Source: Stomorhina lunata (Eukaryota > Arthropoda > Insecta > Diptera > Rhiniidae). Taken from it: DNA of 64,000 nucleotides. Each line of letters starts with the position of its first letter. Within the stretch, counting starts at the first letter, position 1. Both the position numbers and the translations under genes were made by a program. A model generated the notes under the pieces. The model was not told where the DNA came from, did not search any database, and worked only from the letters and a program-made list of their open reading frames with translations. Positions 36,130 to 47,076 of the stretch are shown here, one piece after another. The stretch is taken from contig OW121740.1 of the NCBI GenBank assembly GCA_933228675.1, forward strand, positions 133,098,940 to 133,162,939, read 5' to 3'.

Positions 36130-37375
36130 AATTACAAGTACCTGGGTGACCGAGCCTTGCTCGGAGCTTTAAGATTAGCATTTTGAGGCAAATTTTAAAG
36201 TTTTCAAATATTTTATTGTATAAAGTAATAGCCAAGTAAATTAATTTATAGCAAAGACACCGCACACAAATATCGCATTAATTTTGAATCATTTTATTCA
36301 TTTTGTCCGATTAACACATGATAAAATGCATTGTTTACAGTTCAATTCATTTTGAATAATTTTTGAAAATTGGTCATAAATACTTACTTAGAAACTATCG
36401 TCGGCACATACGCAACAACTTTGCTATAGATCATAGCATGATCAAATGCACAGTTTACGATTTAATTAATTTTAAGTATTTTTAAGTGGCGCCAACTGTC
36501 TTAAATCGGTCGTACTAACTAAGAAACCTTTGTCGGGTCATGCGTAATAACTTTGCTAAAGATCATAGCATGATCAAATACACAGTTTACGATTTAATTT
36601 ACTTGGAGTAATTTTCGGTGGCGCCACCTATCGGTTATTGGTCATACTAACTAAGATAGCTTTCGTCGGCTTATGCGCTACATCTTTTCTCAAGATCATA
36701 ACATGATCAAATGCATAGTTTACTATTTAAAGCACATACAGACAGACAGACAAACTTTCATTTGTTTAAAAGTTATAACATTACCAATTTGTTCCAATTT
36801 TTATCCCCTAATCTTATTAAAGTTCAATCTGCATATTTGGTACTTCTTTGGTACCAACTGAATTCAGTACATTTTATAAAAACGCAGTTAACATATTGTT
36901 CCCATTCATATTACTTTATGAGTTTTTATGTTATCATTTTATCAAAAAAGTAGCAAATATGTGTTCAATATTTTTTTTCACGTTTATTGATTCCAGTACA
37001 AAGTTCCTTTCTCTATGTTTTGGTTCAAAGGATAAAGTACCAAAAAAACTACTTTTACCACTTTGTACCCCCTAGCGGGCATAGTTTCAAAAAAGTACCA
37101 AACCCCTGTCCACTTATTTTTACAGTTGTTCAAAACATAATTTTAATTTTGTTTCTATACCTATTAGCTTAGGAGATCTAACGTTTTCGATTTTTTTTAC
37201 CCTTTTTACCCGTTTTTACCCCCTTAGATGCAAAGTTTCCAAAAGTCCCTTCTAACTTGACCTATACATCAAAAAAGTTATCCACCTTTCAAATTTAATC
37301 AAATTCGTTAGAGCCGTTTTCGGGATAGCCATTCTATTTATATATACACATACAATTATTGCTCGTTTAAAATAT
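36130..37375. mobile_element. Unclassified repeat element with internal 132-bp tandem array
   Basis: Begins with a perfect 6-bp hairpin CCGAGCCTTGCTCGG (36150-36164). It contains about four units of roughly 132 bp (36290-36735), each with GATCATAGCATGATCAAATG, CAGTTTACGATTTAATT, a GGCGCCA block and ACTAACTAAG. After CAGACAGACAGACAAAC, a non-tandem part ends in AAATTCGTTAGAGCCGTTTT and TATATATACACATACAAT. The layout resembles insect transposon tails with an internal tandem array, but I cannot name the family. Confidence 0.5.
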
Positions 37376-38159
37376 AAGAATATTTCCCTTGCGATAGGTG
37401 AATAAAATAATTACATCATTAACATTACATAATTACAACTTTAACGTTATAGAAAAGTTCATCTAAGATTTGCCTTGGTAAAAAGTTAATTTGATCTTTA
37501 TCTGATTACTTAAATAAATACCCACCGTCAAAAATATCGTTTGAATTTTTTTAATATTGTCTTCAAAACCAAACAGAATATATGGATCCTTGCAGAATTC
37601 TAAGACGAATAAGCTATAATAGTCCGTCTGATGAAAACACGAATGGAAAGTGCTAGGGTAACAGCATTTGTCAAGAATATTCCTCATATCTTGGAATATT
37701 TTGGTATTTTGAGTTTGAGAAAAATCGGTTTGCTAAATTTCATCATCGAGTTTACAAAAGAATCCAGAAAATAGGATTTTATAAATTTCAGGTGGCCTTC
37801 TTTGACGTCATATAATTCACCCTGTGAAATTTTTAACAATCCTCTCATACATATTGATGCTATTAGTCATTGATTTATTACTACTTTTTTTCTTTCAAAC
37901 CACTGTTAGTTGTGTGACATGCGTCTTCATCCCATTGAAACCAGTGAGTGATATCGGGTATACATTTGTATTTGTTACACATGTATGAATAAAATAATTA
38001 AATAATATAACAGATACTATAACAAATAAGAAATCTGCCCCCATTTTACTCATATAATTTGAGTGTGTACTTATTTTACAAATATTGTATCTTTTTTACT
38101 CGTTGGATACTCATTTTACTCGTGTACTCTTGTCCGTTATTAAATATTTGTGGATGTTT
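37376..38159. other. Non-coding stretch, nothing recognised
   Basis: No repeat family or coding frame identified. Confidence 0.5.
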
Positions 38160-38372
38160 ATGCCCATCCTGCCAGAAGCCGAAGAAATTTTGTAATTTTT
38201 GTAAATATCACGATCATTAATAGAACTCGTAAAAATGAGTATCAAAAGAATTCGGTTGAGATTTGGATGTTTACAAAGTCGGCAAAGTGTAGCTTTGTTA
38301 AAGAAAAGACAAAACCAAAATCCAAATTGCAGCAACAAAATGTATGGGTCGAGAGAACCACTATTATTTTTG
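38160..38372 (+). repeat. Dispersed repeat D, copy 3
   Basis: Shares CAGAAGCCGAAG, ATCACGATCATTAAT, AAAATGAGTATCAAAAG, TTTGGATGTT and CAAAATCCAA with the other copies in the same order. It is followed immediately by a family B array at 38373. Overlapping open frames at 38111-38423 are by-products. Confidence 0.7.
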
Positions 38373-39990
38373 ATAAAACAAATTTTCTACAGAAAAATTT
38401 TTGATAAAGAAATTTTTCTATAGAAAAATTTTTGATAAAGAAATTTTTCTATAGACAAATTTTTGATAAAGAAATTTTTCTACAAAAAATTTTTGATAAA
38501 GAAACTTTTCTATAGAAAAATTTTTGATAAAGAAATTTTTCTATAGAAAAATTTTTGATAAAGAAATTTTCCTATAGAAAAATTTTTGAAAAAGAAATTT
38601 TCCTATAGAAAAATTTTTGATAAAGAAATTTTCCTATAGAAAAATTTTTGATAAAGAAATTTTCCTATAGAAAGTTTTTGATAAAGAAATTTTTCTATAG
38701 AAAGTTTTTGATAAAGAAATTTTTCTATAGAAACATTTTTGAAAAATAAAGTTTTCTATAGAGATATTTTTGATAAAAAATTTTTCTATAGAAAAATTTT
38801 TGATAAAGAAATTTTTCTATAGGAAAATTTTTGATAAAGAAATTTTTCTATAGAAAAATTTTTGATAAAGAAATTTTTCTATAGAAAAATTTTTGATAAA
38901 GAAATTTTTTATAGAAAAATTTTTGATAAAGAAATTTTTCTATAGAAAATTTTTGATAAAGAAATTTTTCCATAGAAAAATTTTTGATAAAAAAATTTTT
39001 GTATAGAAAAATTTTTGATAAAAAAATTTTTCTATCAAAAAATTTTTGATATAAATATTTTTCCATAAAAATAATTTTTGATAAAAATATTTTTCTATAT
39101 ACAAATTTTCGATAAAAATATTTTTTCGTTTTTGATAAAAATATTTTTCTAAAGAAAAATTTTTGATAAAAATATTTTTCCATAGAAAAATTTTTGATAA
39201 AAATATTTTTCTATAGAAAAATTTTTGATAAAAATATTTTTCTATAGAAAAATTTTTGATAAAAATATTTTTCTATAGAAAAATTTTTGATAAAGAAATT
39301 TTTGATAAAAAATATTTTCTATAGAAAAATTTTGATAAAGAAATTTGTCTATAGAAAAATTTTTGATAAAGAAATTTTTCAATAGAAAAATTTTTGATAA
39401 AAAATGTTGTATAAAAAATTTTTCTATCAAAAATTTTTGATATAAATATTTTTCCATAAAAAAAATTTTTCATAAAAATATTTTTCTATATAAAAATTTT
39501 CGATAAAAATATTTTTCCATTTTTGATAAAAATATTTTTCTAAAGAAAAATTTTTGATAAAAATATTTTTCCATAGAAAAATTTTTGATAAAAATATTTT
39601 TCTAAAGAAAAATTTTTGATAAAAATATTTTTCCATAGAAAAATTTTTGATAAAAATATTTTTCTATAGAAAAATTTTTGATAAAAATATAGATAGATAT
39701 AGAAAATGTTCGATAAAAAATTTTTTCTATAGAAAAATTTTCGATAAAAATTTTTTTCTATAGAAAAATTTTCGAAAAAAAGTTTTTTCTATAGAATTTT
39801 CAATTAAAATATTTTTCTACAGCAAATTTTTCGATCGAAATATTTTTCTTTAAAAAACATTTTTGATACAAATATTTTGCTATAGAAAACTTTCGATCAA
39901 AATATTTTTTTTAGAAAAATTTTATAGAAAACTTCCGATAAAAATTTTTTTTCATAGAAAAATTTTCGATAAAAATATTAAAAAAACATA
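38373..39990. repeat. Family B minisatellite, linker GATAAA
   Basis: About 52 units of 30-31 bp. The first half is mostly GATAAAGAAATTTTTCTATA / GAAAAATTTTT; the second half is mostly GATAAAAATATTTTTCTATA / GAAAAATTTTT with C-ATAG and TAAAG variants. The second type is the same as at 43.3-43.7 and 46.1-46.9 kb. Frames rich in Tyr, Gln, Lys and Phe on the minus strand are artefacts of this repeat. Confidence 0.95.
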
Positions 39991-40070
39991 CAGTAGAAAA
40001 CCTTTCTTTGTAAAACATCAGAACTATACATTGACTGGTTCCCACTGGAGATGTTTTCGGCAAAAATATA

Positions 40071-40793
40071 CAGGGTTATCTATTTTGCGGTTTCAAAAGT
40101 GAACATATAAAATATTTTTTTATGATATTTCTTTTTTATTATAAAGTTTGAATGTTGACATTATGTGTGAAACACTACTTCATTTAAATGACCATCAAGC
40201 GAAATGTTGCAATCATTTATTCTTTTGAGGTAATTTTCTTTTTGTCACATACGAGTATTGGGCGGTATATCAGTCATAACTTGACGCATGTTGGTTTTTA
40301 AGTACTCAAGAGATAAAGGTTTATCTGCATAAACACAATCTTTCGCGTAGCCCCACAAAAAAACTCTAATAGTGTCAAATCGCATGATCTTGATGCCCAG
40401 TTCATATCGCCACGACGAGCAATTACGCGGCCAGGAAATGTCTCTTGCAATAAAGCCATGTTCGCTGGAGTTGTGTGGCATGTGGCACGGTCTTGTTGAA
40501 GTCATGTATTCTCCAAGTCGTATTCTTCAATAATGTGCCGTAAGACAGTCCTAAATCCTGAGAACGACGAAGAATCGACACATTCGGATCTTTGGCAACA
40601 CTTGCACTTACAGCCGCGATATTTTTAGCGGAACGAGCGAAATGATGATGTACAGGCCTTACCATATTTGTAACCGCTCCAGACTCTTCAAATTTCTTTA
40701 CAACTTTGCCAATTGCTTGCATAGTTGGAAAATTATGTAAACCATAATCTCCTTTCAAAGTACGATATGTGGCTGTTGCATAATCACTATTTT
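40071..40793 (-). mobile_element. M1 mariner deletion derivative, 5' end lost
   Basis: Starts with terminal repeat CAGGGTTATC preceded by TA. The minus strand carries the transposase 3' end (equivalents of KPLSLEYLKTNMRQVM and RGDMNW), the second catalytic Asp (QQDRATCHT) and, beyond an internal deletion, the N-terminal half: GDYGLHNFPTMQAIGKVVKK, SAKNIAAVSASVA, RRSQDLGLSYGTL. The deletion fuses SYGTL to IEEYDLEN and removes the first catalytic Asp. Frameshifts and a stop are also present. The N-terminal start and second terminal repeat are missing because an H element abuts at 40794. Confidence 0.88.
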
Positions 40794-41604
40794 TATACCC
40801 TTCACCACCATAAGTGGAAAGGGTATTATAAGTTTGTGCTGATGCATGTAACGGATAGAAATATTTGTCTTAGACTCACCTTTTAGTATAGCAAAAGGCT
40901 TAGAATCAGTTTTTCAGTCAATTTAGCGATGTCAGTCCGTCCGTCCGTCCGTCTGTCTGGCTGGATGGCTGGCTATACCCCCATGTAAACCATGTAATCA
41001 AAGTGCAGGTCGCTATTCTTAAGATAATTTGATCAAATTTGGCACACATCATTTTTTTCTTAGTGGGTCCATGGCTATTGAAATTCGTCAAAATCGGCCC
41101 ATTGTTTATGGTACCTCCCATAGGTCCCACTTCCCGGAATTAATATCAATATTTTTCATGAAATTTAAAACAAATAATATAATAAAACAAAATGTGAACC
41201 AAAATCACTATACCAAATTTCATTGAAATCGGTCCACATTTGTTCATAGCTCCCATACAAACTCTTCTGTAAAAACGTAATAAATTGGATAAAAATCACT
41301 AAAACGCTCGTAGATCTGAAGAAAATGTGAATTTTATGTTTATTTTTTTGCATACATAATTTTTTTAAAAAACTGTAATCAATTTGCCAAATTTCGAGAT
41401 AATCGGTCCACATTTGACCCTAGCTTTCATATAAGTCCAAATGACAGAAACAGCTTAAATATATAAGTTTTGAGAAAATGTTTGTATGATGGCAAAATTT
41501 AGCAAATATTTGTCTTTATACAGGAAAAAGAGCACCTTTGATCTTAATGGTGAAGGGTATCGTATGGTCAAGCTATACCGACTATAGCACTTTCATACTT
41601 GTTT
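40794..41604 (-). mobile_element. H-family dispersed element, copy 2
   Basis: Reverse orientation to 30872-31638. Left end ATACCCTTCACCACCATAAG and GGAAAGGGTAT; then CGTCCGTCCGTCCGTCTGTC, repeated GGTCCACATTTG and GCTCCCATACAAACTCTTCT; right end GAAGGGTATCGTATGGTCAA, then GACTATAGCACTTTCATACT and TGTTT. Full length is about 811 bp. It interrupts M1, but sequence beyond 41604 does not resume M1. No coding capacity. Confidence 0.78.
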
Positions 41605-43299
41605 GAGTAAATTTTTTTGTTGCATTAAGTTAAATAAAACTTAGACCGTAAAATATAAAAATTCTTAAAATTATGTAAATTTATTGAAATATTTCCTGAA
41701 CATCTGACATTATAAATAATATCTCCCTAATTCATAAATGAAAGATAAAGAAATTCATATAATAAGCCTTTTATAATGTTATAATTCGTTTATGTATTAA
41801 TGTTATAATTCGTTTATGAATTATTTATACATTTATAGGCTTATTTCATCCTATTGGCTTTAAACAGTTTTATTTCGGTTAAGTTTTCTTGACTTGTGCA
41901 ATTCCAGGAACACTTCTTGTAGATATGGATTACAATTTAGCTAAAACTGCCTTTATACATATGGATATGTTTAGTTAGATATGTATATATGTATGTGTGT
42001 ATGTATGTATACTATAATATGGTCCTGATCTGAGAGTTTATAATTTAGCAACTTGTTGTTCTGTTTTCATTTCGAACATGTTTGTTGTGGTTGCACTTAA
42101 CTAGTGTTTTTGCGGTGGCTTCTTGTTGTTGCTGGTCTTTTCATTTAACATTGTTTTTGCTATAAAACATTTTCCTTGATCCTTTTTGAGCAAAACATTC
42201 TAATGTTGGTGTTTGGCTTTTAATATGGAATGTTTTATAGTACTGGATTGTAAGGTGGGGACTTAATGGAGATGGTACGTATATATTTACATGTGTATAT
42301 AAATACCATAAATAAAGAATGTATGTATATGAAATGAAGTAGATAGAAGAAATTTATAAGAAAAGTCCCAAAGTTGTAAGGTACTTAAATTTGTGGTACT
42401 AAGAACGCAAAAAGTTGTAGTTTCTTAAAAAGTCCCGTGTATCACCACTAAATTTATATATTTATAACTTAAAGAAAATGGTAATGATTTCCTTTATGTG
42501 TATATTTTATAATTTAAAATATCGCTTGATGATAAGCAAAATGATCTAAATAATAAATAAATTTCCAAGCACTTTCCAGAATTTATAAGCGAAACTGAAA
42601 ACGAAGCCAACCACTTATATTTTGGTTTATTTCTCCAGCAGAAATAGAATATTATATCACAATTTCTAACCGACGATATGTTATTTTCCGTTGGGTTTCT
42701 TGTATTTGTGAATTTTAAAGTTTTGGCCTTATCGTCTGGTGTTATGGGCTAGTTAAAATAATTGTTGCTGTGGTTAGTTTAATAATTCTAATTGTTTTGT
42801 GTTTATACAGCTTGTTCTTTTCTAGTTCCTTTTTTATCCTTGCTGTGTGCTGTTATTTTTTTGCATTTTCTTAGTGTCCTTGCTAATGGTTGTTTGTAGT
42901 TCATAAAATATTATGAGTTTGTTATGAAAAGATATTAGCAAATTATAGTGTTATTCTACTCCTCTGCTTTTTTTTTTTTTGCTTTTTCTGTTAATGGTGT
43001 TAGTTGTTGTTTGTGTATATACAATGTGGAAATACATAAAGAAGATACATTTAATTTTGTTAGATAAAAATACTATATTAAGCAACTTATTTTATAGTCT
43101 TGTTAATTGAAAATTAAATGCGTATTGTTTGCGGAAAATGTGTTGTTTATTTTAATGTTTTCAAATTAGATAAATAATTGTGTGATATATATTAGAAATA
43201 TATTATTTTTCAAGAATATTAAGGATTTCGCTAAATTATATCGGATGGGCAATTTCAAAGTTGACATTTTTTAGAACATTTTTCTTTACAAAAGTTTTA
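41605..43299. other. Non-coding stretch, nothing recognised
   Basis: Contains two near-identical copies of TGTTATAATTCGTTTATG (about 41778 and 41801) and TATG microsatellite (about 41975-42010), but no coding frame or transposon. Confidence 0.5.
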
Positions 43300-43707
43300 T
43301 ATATAGAAAAGCATTCGTTAAAAAACATTTTTAGTTATAATAAATTTTCATATAGAAAAATTTTTGATAAAAATATTTTTCTGTAGAAACATTTTTGATA
43401 AAAATATTTTTCTGTAGAAAAATTTTTGATAAAAATATTTTTCTATAGAAAAATTTTTGATAAAAATATTTTTCTATAGCAAAATTTTTAATAAAAATAT
43501 TTTTCTATAGAAAAATTTTTGATAAAAATATTTTTCTATAGAAAAATTTTTGATAAAAATATTTTTCTATAGAAAAATTTTTGATAAAAATATTTTTCTA
43601 TAAAATAATTTTTGATAGAAAAATTTTTGATAAAAATATTTTTCTATAGAAAAATTTTTGAAAAAAATATTTTTCTATAGAAAAATTTTTGATAAAAATA
43701 TTTTTCA
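43300..43707. repeat. Family B minisatellite, linker GATAAAAATA (copy 1 of duplication)
   Basis: About 11 units of 31 bp (GATAAAAATATTTTTCTATA / GAAAAATTTTT), preceded by GTTAAAAAACATTTTTAGTT, which recurs at 46122. Together with 43708-46121 it forms the first copy of a tandemly duplicated segment. Confidence 0.95.
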
Positions 43708-43934
43708 AAAAGGTTTATCAAAATTTGGGACATCAAACATTTAATTAAAAAGTTTTACTGTAGTGTATTGCACTAAGAATCCCAATTTATTACAATTATT
43801 TATTATTGTAATAAATAGTTTTTTGATAAAACCAAAAAATGTTGGTGGGGAAACCTTTCCTCGACGCGTTTCGATGGTTGGTTAGACCATCTCATCAGGA
43901 GGATTATCCCTAATTCTAGACAGAGCGAAAACCT
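43708..43934 (-). mobile_element. HHR unit, copy 1 (intact)
   Basis: A non-minisatellite island of about 227 bp inside family B arrays. Read on the minus strand: GAGGTTTTCGCTCTGTC, the hammerhead (43847-43911), CCACCAACATTTTTTGG, GAATTCTTAG-like TTCTTAGTGCAATACACTAC, TTAATTAAATGTTTGATGTC and GATAAACC. It is identical to 46850-47076. Homologues lacking the ribozyme lie at 25045 and 29891, and a broken one at 12229-12690, so the island is a dispersed, probably mobile, sequence. Confidence 0.85.
43847..43911 (-). ncRNA. Hammerhead ribozyme (type I, minimal stem III), copy 1
   Basis: Self-cleaving RNA motif; all conserved core positions are present on the minus strand. CTGATGA is the complement of 43892-43898. 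Stem II is GATGGT/ACCATC (43886-43891 with 43873-43878) with loop CTAACCA. GAA then follows, with A15.1 closing stem III (43869-43872). Stem III is only A-U and C-G around GC (43864-43869), then the cleavage site GUC with C17 at 43863. Stem I is TCCTC/GAGGA (43899-43903 with 43858-43862), extendable after an internal loop by AGGGA/TCCC(C). Cleavage is expected between 43863 and 43862. Very short stem III in type I hammerheads is known from Penelope-like elements and animal retrozymes; activity here is inferred. Confidence 0.88.
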
Positions 43935-46121
43935 CAAATTTTTCGTTATAAAAATTTTCTATATAGACAATTTTTCGTTATAAAAATTTTGTGTATAGAA
44001 AAGTTTTCGTTAAAAAAATTTTTTATATAGAAAATTTTTCGTTATAAAAATTTTCTATATAGAAAATTTTTCGTTATAAAAATTTTCTGTATAGAAAATT
44101 TTTCGTTATAAAAATTTTCTATATAGAAAATTTTTCGTTATAAAAATTTTCTATATAGAAAATTTTTCGTTATAAAAATTTTCTATATAGAAAATTTTTC
44201 GTTATAAAAATTTTCTATATAGAAAATTTTTCGTTATAAAAATTTTCTATATAGAAAATTTTTCGTTATAAAATTTTCTATATAGAAAATTTTTCGTTAC
44301 AAAATTTTCTATATAGAAAATTTTTCGTTACAAAATTTTCTATATAGAAAATTTTTCGTTATAAAAATTTTCTATATAGAAAATTTTTCGTTATAAAAAT
44401 TTTCTATATAGAAAATTTTTCGTTATAAAAATTTTCTATATAGAAAATTTTTCGTTATAAAAATTTTCTATATAGAAAATTTTTCGTTATAAAAATTTTC
44501 TATATAGAAAATTTTTCGTTATAAAAATTTTCTGTATAGAAAATTTTTCGTTATAAAAATTTTCTATATAGAAAATTTTTCGTTATAAAAATTTTCTATA
44601 TAGAAAATTTTTCGTTATAAAAATTTTCTATATAGAAAATTTTTCGTTATAAAAATTTTCTATATAGAAAATTTTTAGTTATAAAAATTTTCTATATAGA
44701 AAATTTTTCGTTATAAAAATTTTCTATATAGAAAATTTTTCGTTATAAAATTTTCTATATTGAAAATTTTTCGTTACAAAATTTTCTATATAGAAAATTT
44801 TTCGTTACAAAATTTTCTATATAGAAAATTTTTCGTTACAAAATTTTCTATATAGAAAATTTTTCGTTATAAAAATTTTCTATATAGAAAATTTTTCGTT
44901 ATAAAAATTTTCTATATAGAAAATTTTTCGTTATAAAAATTTTCTATATAGAAAATTTTTCGTTATAAAAATTTTCTATATAGAAAATTTTTCGTTATAA
45001 AAATTTTCTATATAGAAAATTTTTCGTTATAAAAATTTTCTATATAGAAAATTTTTCGTTATAAAAATTTTCTATATAGAAAATTTTTCGTTATAAAAAT
45101 TTTCTATATAGAAAATTTTTCGTTATAAAAATTTTCTATATAGAAAATTTTTCGTTATAAAAATTTTCTATATAGAAAATTTTTCGTTATAAAAATTTTC
45201 TATATAGAAAATTTTTCGTTATAAAAATTTTCTATATAGAAAATTTTTCGTTATAAAAATTTTCTATATAGAAAATTTTTCGTTATAAAAATTTTCTATA
45301 TAGAAAATTTTTCGTTATAAAAATTTTCTATATAGAAAATTTTTCGTTATAAAAATTTTCTATATAGAAAATTTTTCGTTATAAAAATTTTCTATATAGC
45401 AAATTTTTCGTTATAAAAATTTTCCATATAGAAAATTTTTCGTTATAAAAATTTTCTATATAGAAAATTTTTCGTTATAAAAATTTTTTATATAGAAAAT
45501 TTTTCGTTATAAAAATTTTCTATATAGAAAATTTTTCGTTATAAAAATTTTCTATATAGAAAATTTTTCGTTATAAAAATTTTCTATATAGAAAATTTTT
45601 CGTTATAAAAATTTTCTATATAGAAAATTTTTCGTTATAAAAATTTTCTATATAGAAAATTTTTCGTTATAAAAATTTTCTATATAGAAAATTTTTCGTT
45701 ATAAAAATTTTCTATATAGAACATTTTTCGTTATAAAAATTTTCTATATAGAAAATTTTTCGTTATAAAAATTTTCTATATAGAAAATTTTTCGTTATAA
45801 AAATTTTCTATATAGAAAATTTTTCGTTATAAAAATTTTCTGTATAGAAAATTTTTCGTTATAAAAATTTTCTATTTAGAAAATTTTTCGGTTTAAAAAT
45901 TTTCTATATAGAAAATTTTTCGTTATTAAAATTTTCTATATAGAAAATTTTTCGTTATAAAAATTTTCTATATAGAAAATTTTTCGTTATAAAATTTTCT
46001 ATATAAAAAATTTTTCGTTATAAAAAGTTTCTATATAGAAAATTTTTCGTTATAAAAATTTTCTATATATTTTAGAAAATTTTTCGTTATAAAAATTTAC
46101 TATATAGAAAATTTTTCGTTA
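43935..46121. repeat. Family B minisatellite, linker CGTTATAA (copy 1)
   Basis: About 68 units of CGTTATAAAAATTTTCTATA / TAGAAAATTTTT, 32 bp, almost uniform. Marker variants include TTACAAAATTTT pairs (about 44295 and 44775), TATTTAG...CGGTTTAAAA (about 45873) and an insertion TATATATTTTAG (about 46063). The last two recur in the second copy and identify homologous positions. Confidence 0.97.
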
Positions 46122-46849
46122 AAAAACATTTTTAGTTATAATAAATTATCATATAGAAAAATTTTTGATAAAAATATTTTTCTGTAGAAACATTTTTGAT
46201 AAAAATATTTTTCTGTAGAAAAATTTTTGATAAAAATATTTTTCTATAGAAAAATTTTTGATAAAAATATTTTTCTATAGAAAAATTTTTAATAAAAATA
46301 TTTTTCTATAGAAAAATTTTTGATAAAAATATTTTTCTATAGAAAAATTTTTGATAAAAATATTTTTCTATAGAAAAATTTTTGATAAAAATATTTTTCT
46401 ATAGCAAAATTTTTAATAAAAATATTTTTCTATAGCAAAATTTTTAATAAAAATATTTTTCTATAGAAAAATTTTTGATAAAAATATTTTTCTATAGAAA
46501 AATTTTTAATAAAAATATTTTTCTATAGAAAAATTTTTGATAAAAATATTTTTCCATAGAAAAATTTTTGATAAAAATATTTTTCTATAGAAAAATTTTT
46601 GATAAAAATATTTTTCTATAGAAAAATTTTTGATAAAAATATTTTTCTATAGCAAAATTTTTAATAAAAATATTTTTCTATAGAAAAATTTTTGATAAAA
46701 ATATTTTTCTATAGAAAAATTTTTGATAAAAATATTTTTCTATAAAATAATTTTTGATAGAAAAATTTTTGATAAAAATATTTTTCTATAGAAAAATTTT
46801 TGAAAAAAATATTTTTCTATAGAAAAATTTTTGATAAAAATATTTTTCA
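46122..46849. repeat. Family B minisatellite, linker GATAAAAATA (copy 2)
   Basis: Same start block as 43318 (AAAAAACATTTTTAGTTATA) and same variants (CTATAGCAAAATTTTTAAT, CTATAAAATAATTTTTGATA) as 43300-43707, but about twice as long. The array expanded after duplication or contracted in copy 1. Confidence 0.95.
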
Positions 46850-47076
46850 AAAAGGTTTATCAAAATTTGGGACATCAAACATTTAATTAAAAAGTTTTAC
46901 TGTAGTGTATTGCACTAAGAATCCCAATTTATTACAATTATTTATTATTGTAATAAATAGTTTTTTGATAAAACCAAAAAATGTTGGTGGGGAAACCTTT
47001 CCTCGACGCGTTTCGATGGTTGGTTAGACCATCTCATCAGGAGGATTATCCCTAATTCTAGACAGAGCGAAAACCT
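46850..47076 (-). mobile_element. HHR unit, copy 2 (intact)
   Basis: Base-for-base the same as 43708-43934 as far as I can read, offset 3142 bp. It belongs to the second copy of the tandem duplication, so it is not an independent insertion. Confidence 0.85.
46989..47053 (-). ncRNA. Hammerhead ribozyme, copy 2
   Basis: Same core, stems and cleavage triplet as copy 1, shifted by 3142: CTGATGA is the complement of 47034-47040 and C17 is at 47005. With copy 1 it brackets one complete repeat period, the arrangement needed to excise a unit-length RNA from a minus-strand transcript. Confidence 0.88.

Noticed and set aside
37628..37634. CTGATGA as a further hammerhead core
   Set aside because: No GAAA after a pairable stem II and no complementary stem I; chance heptamer.
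29542..39636. Many open frames rich in Lys, Phe, Ile and Tyr (for example 38848-39183 minus, 30397-30636 plus)
   Set aside because: They arise from minisatellite units whose length is not fatal to the frame; composition simply follows the repeat.
43935..46121. Regular repeats suggesting a CRISPR-like array
   Set aside because: Units are contiguous with no unique spacers, and the DNA is eukaryotic; these are minisatellites.
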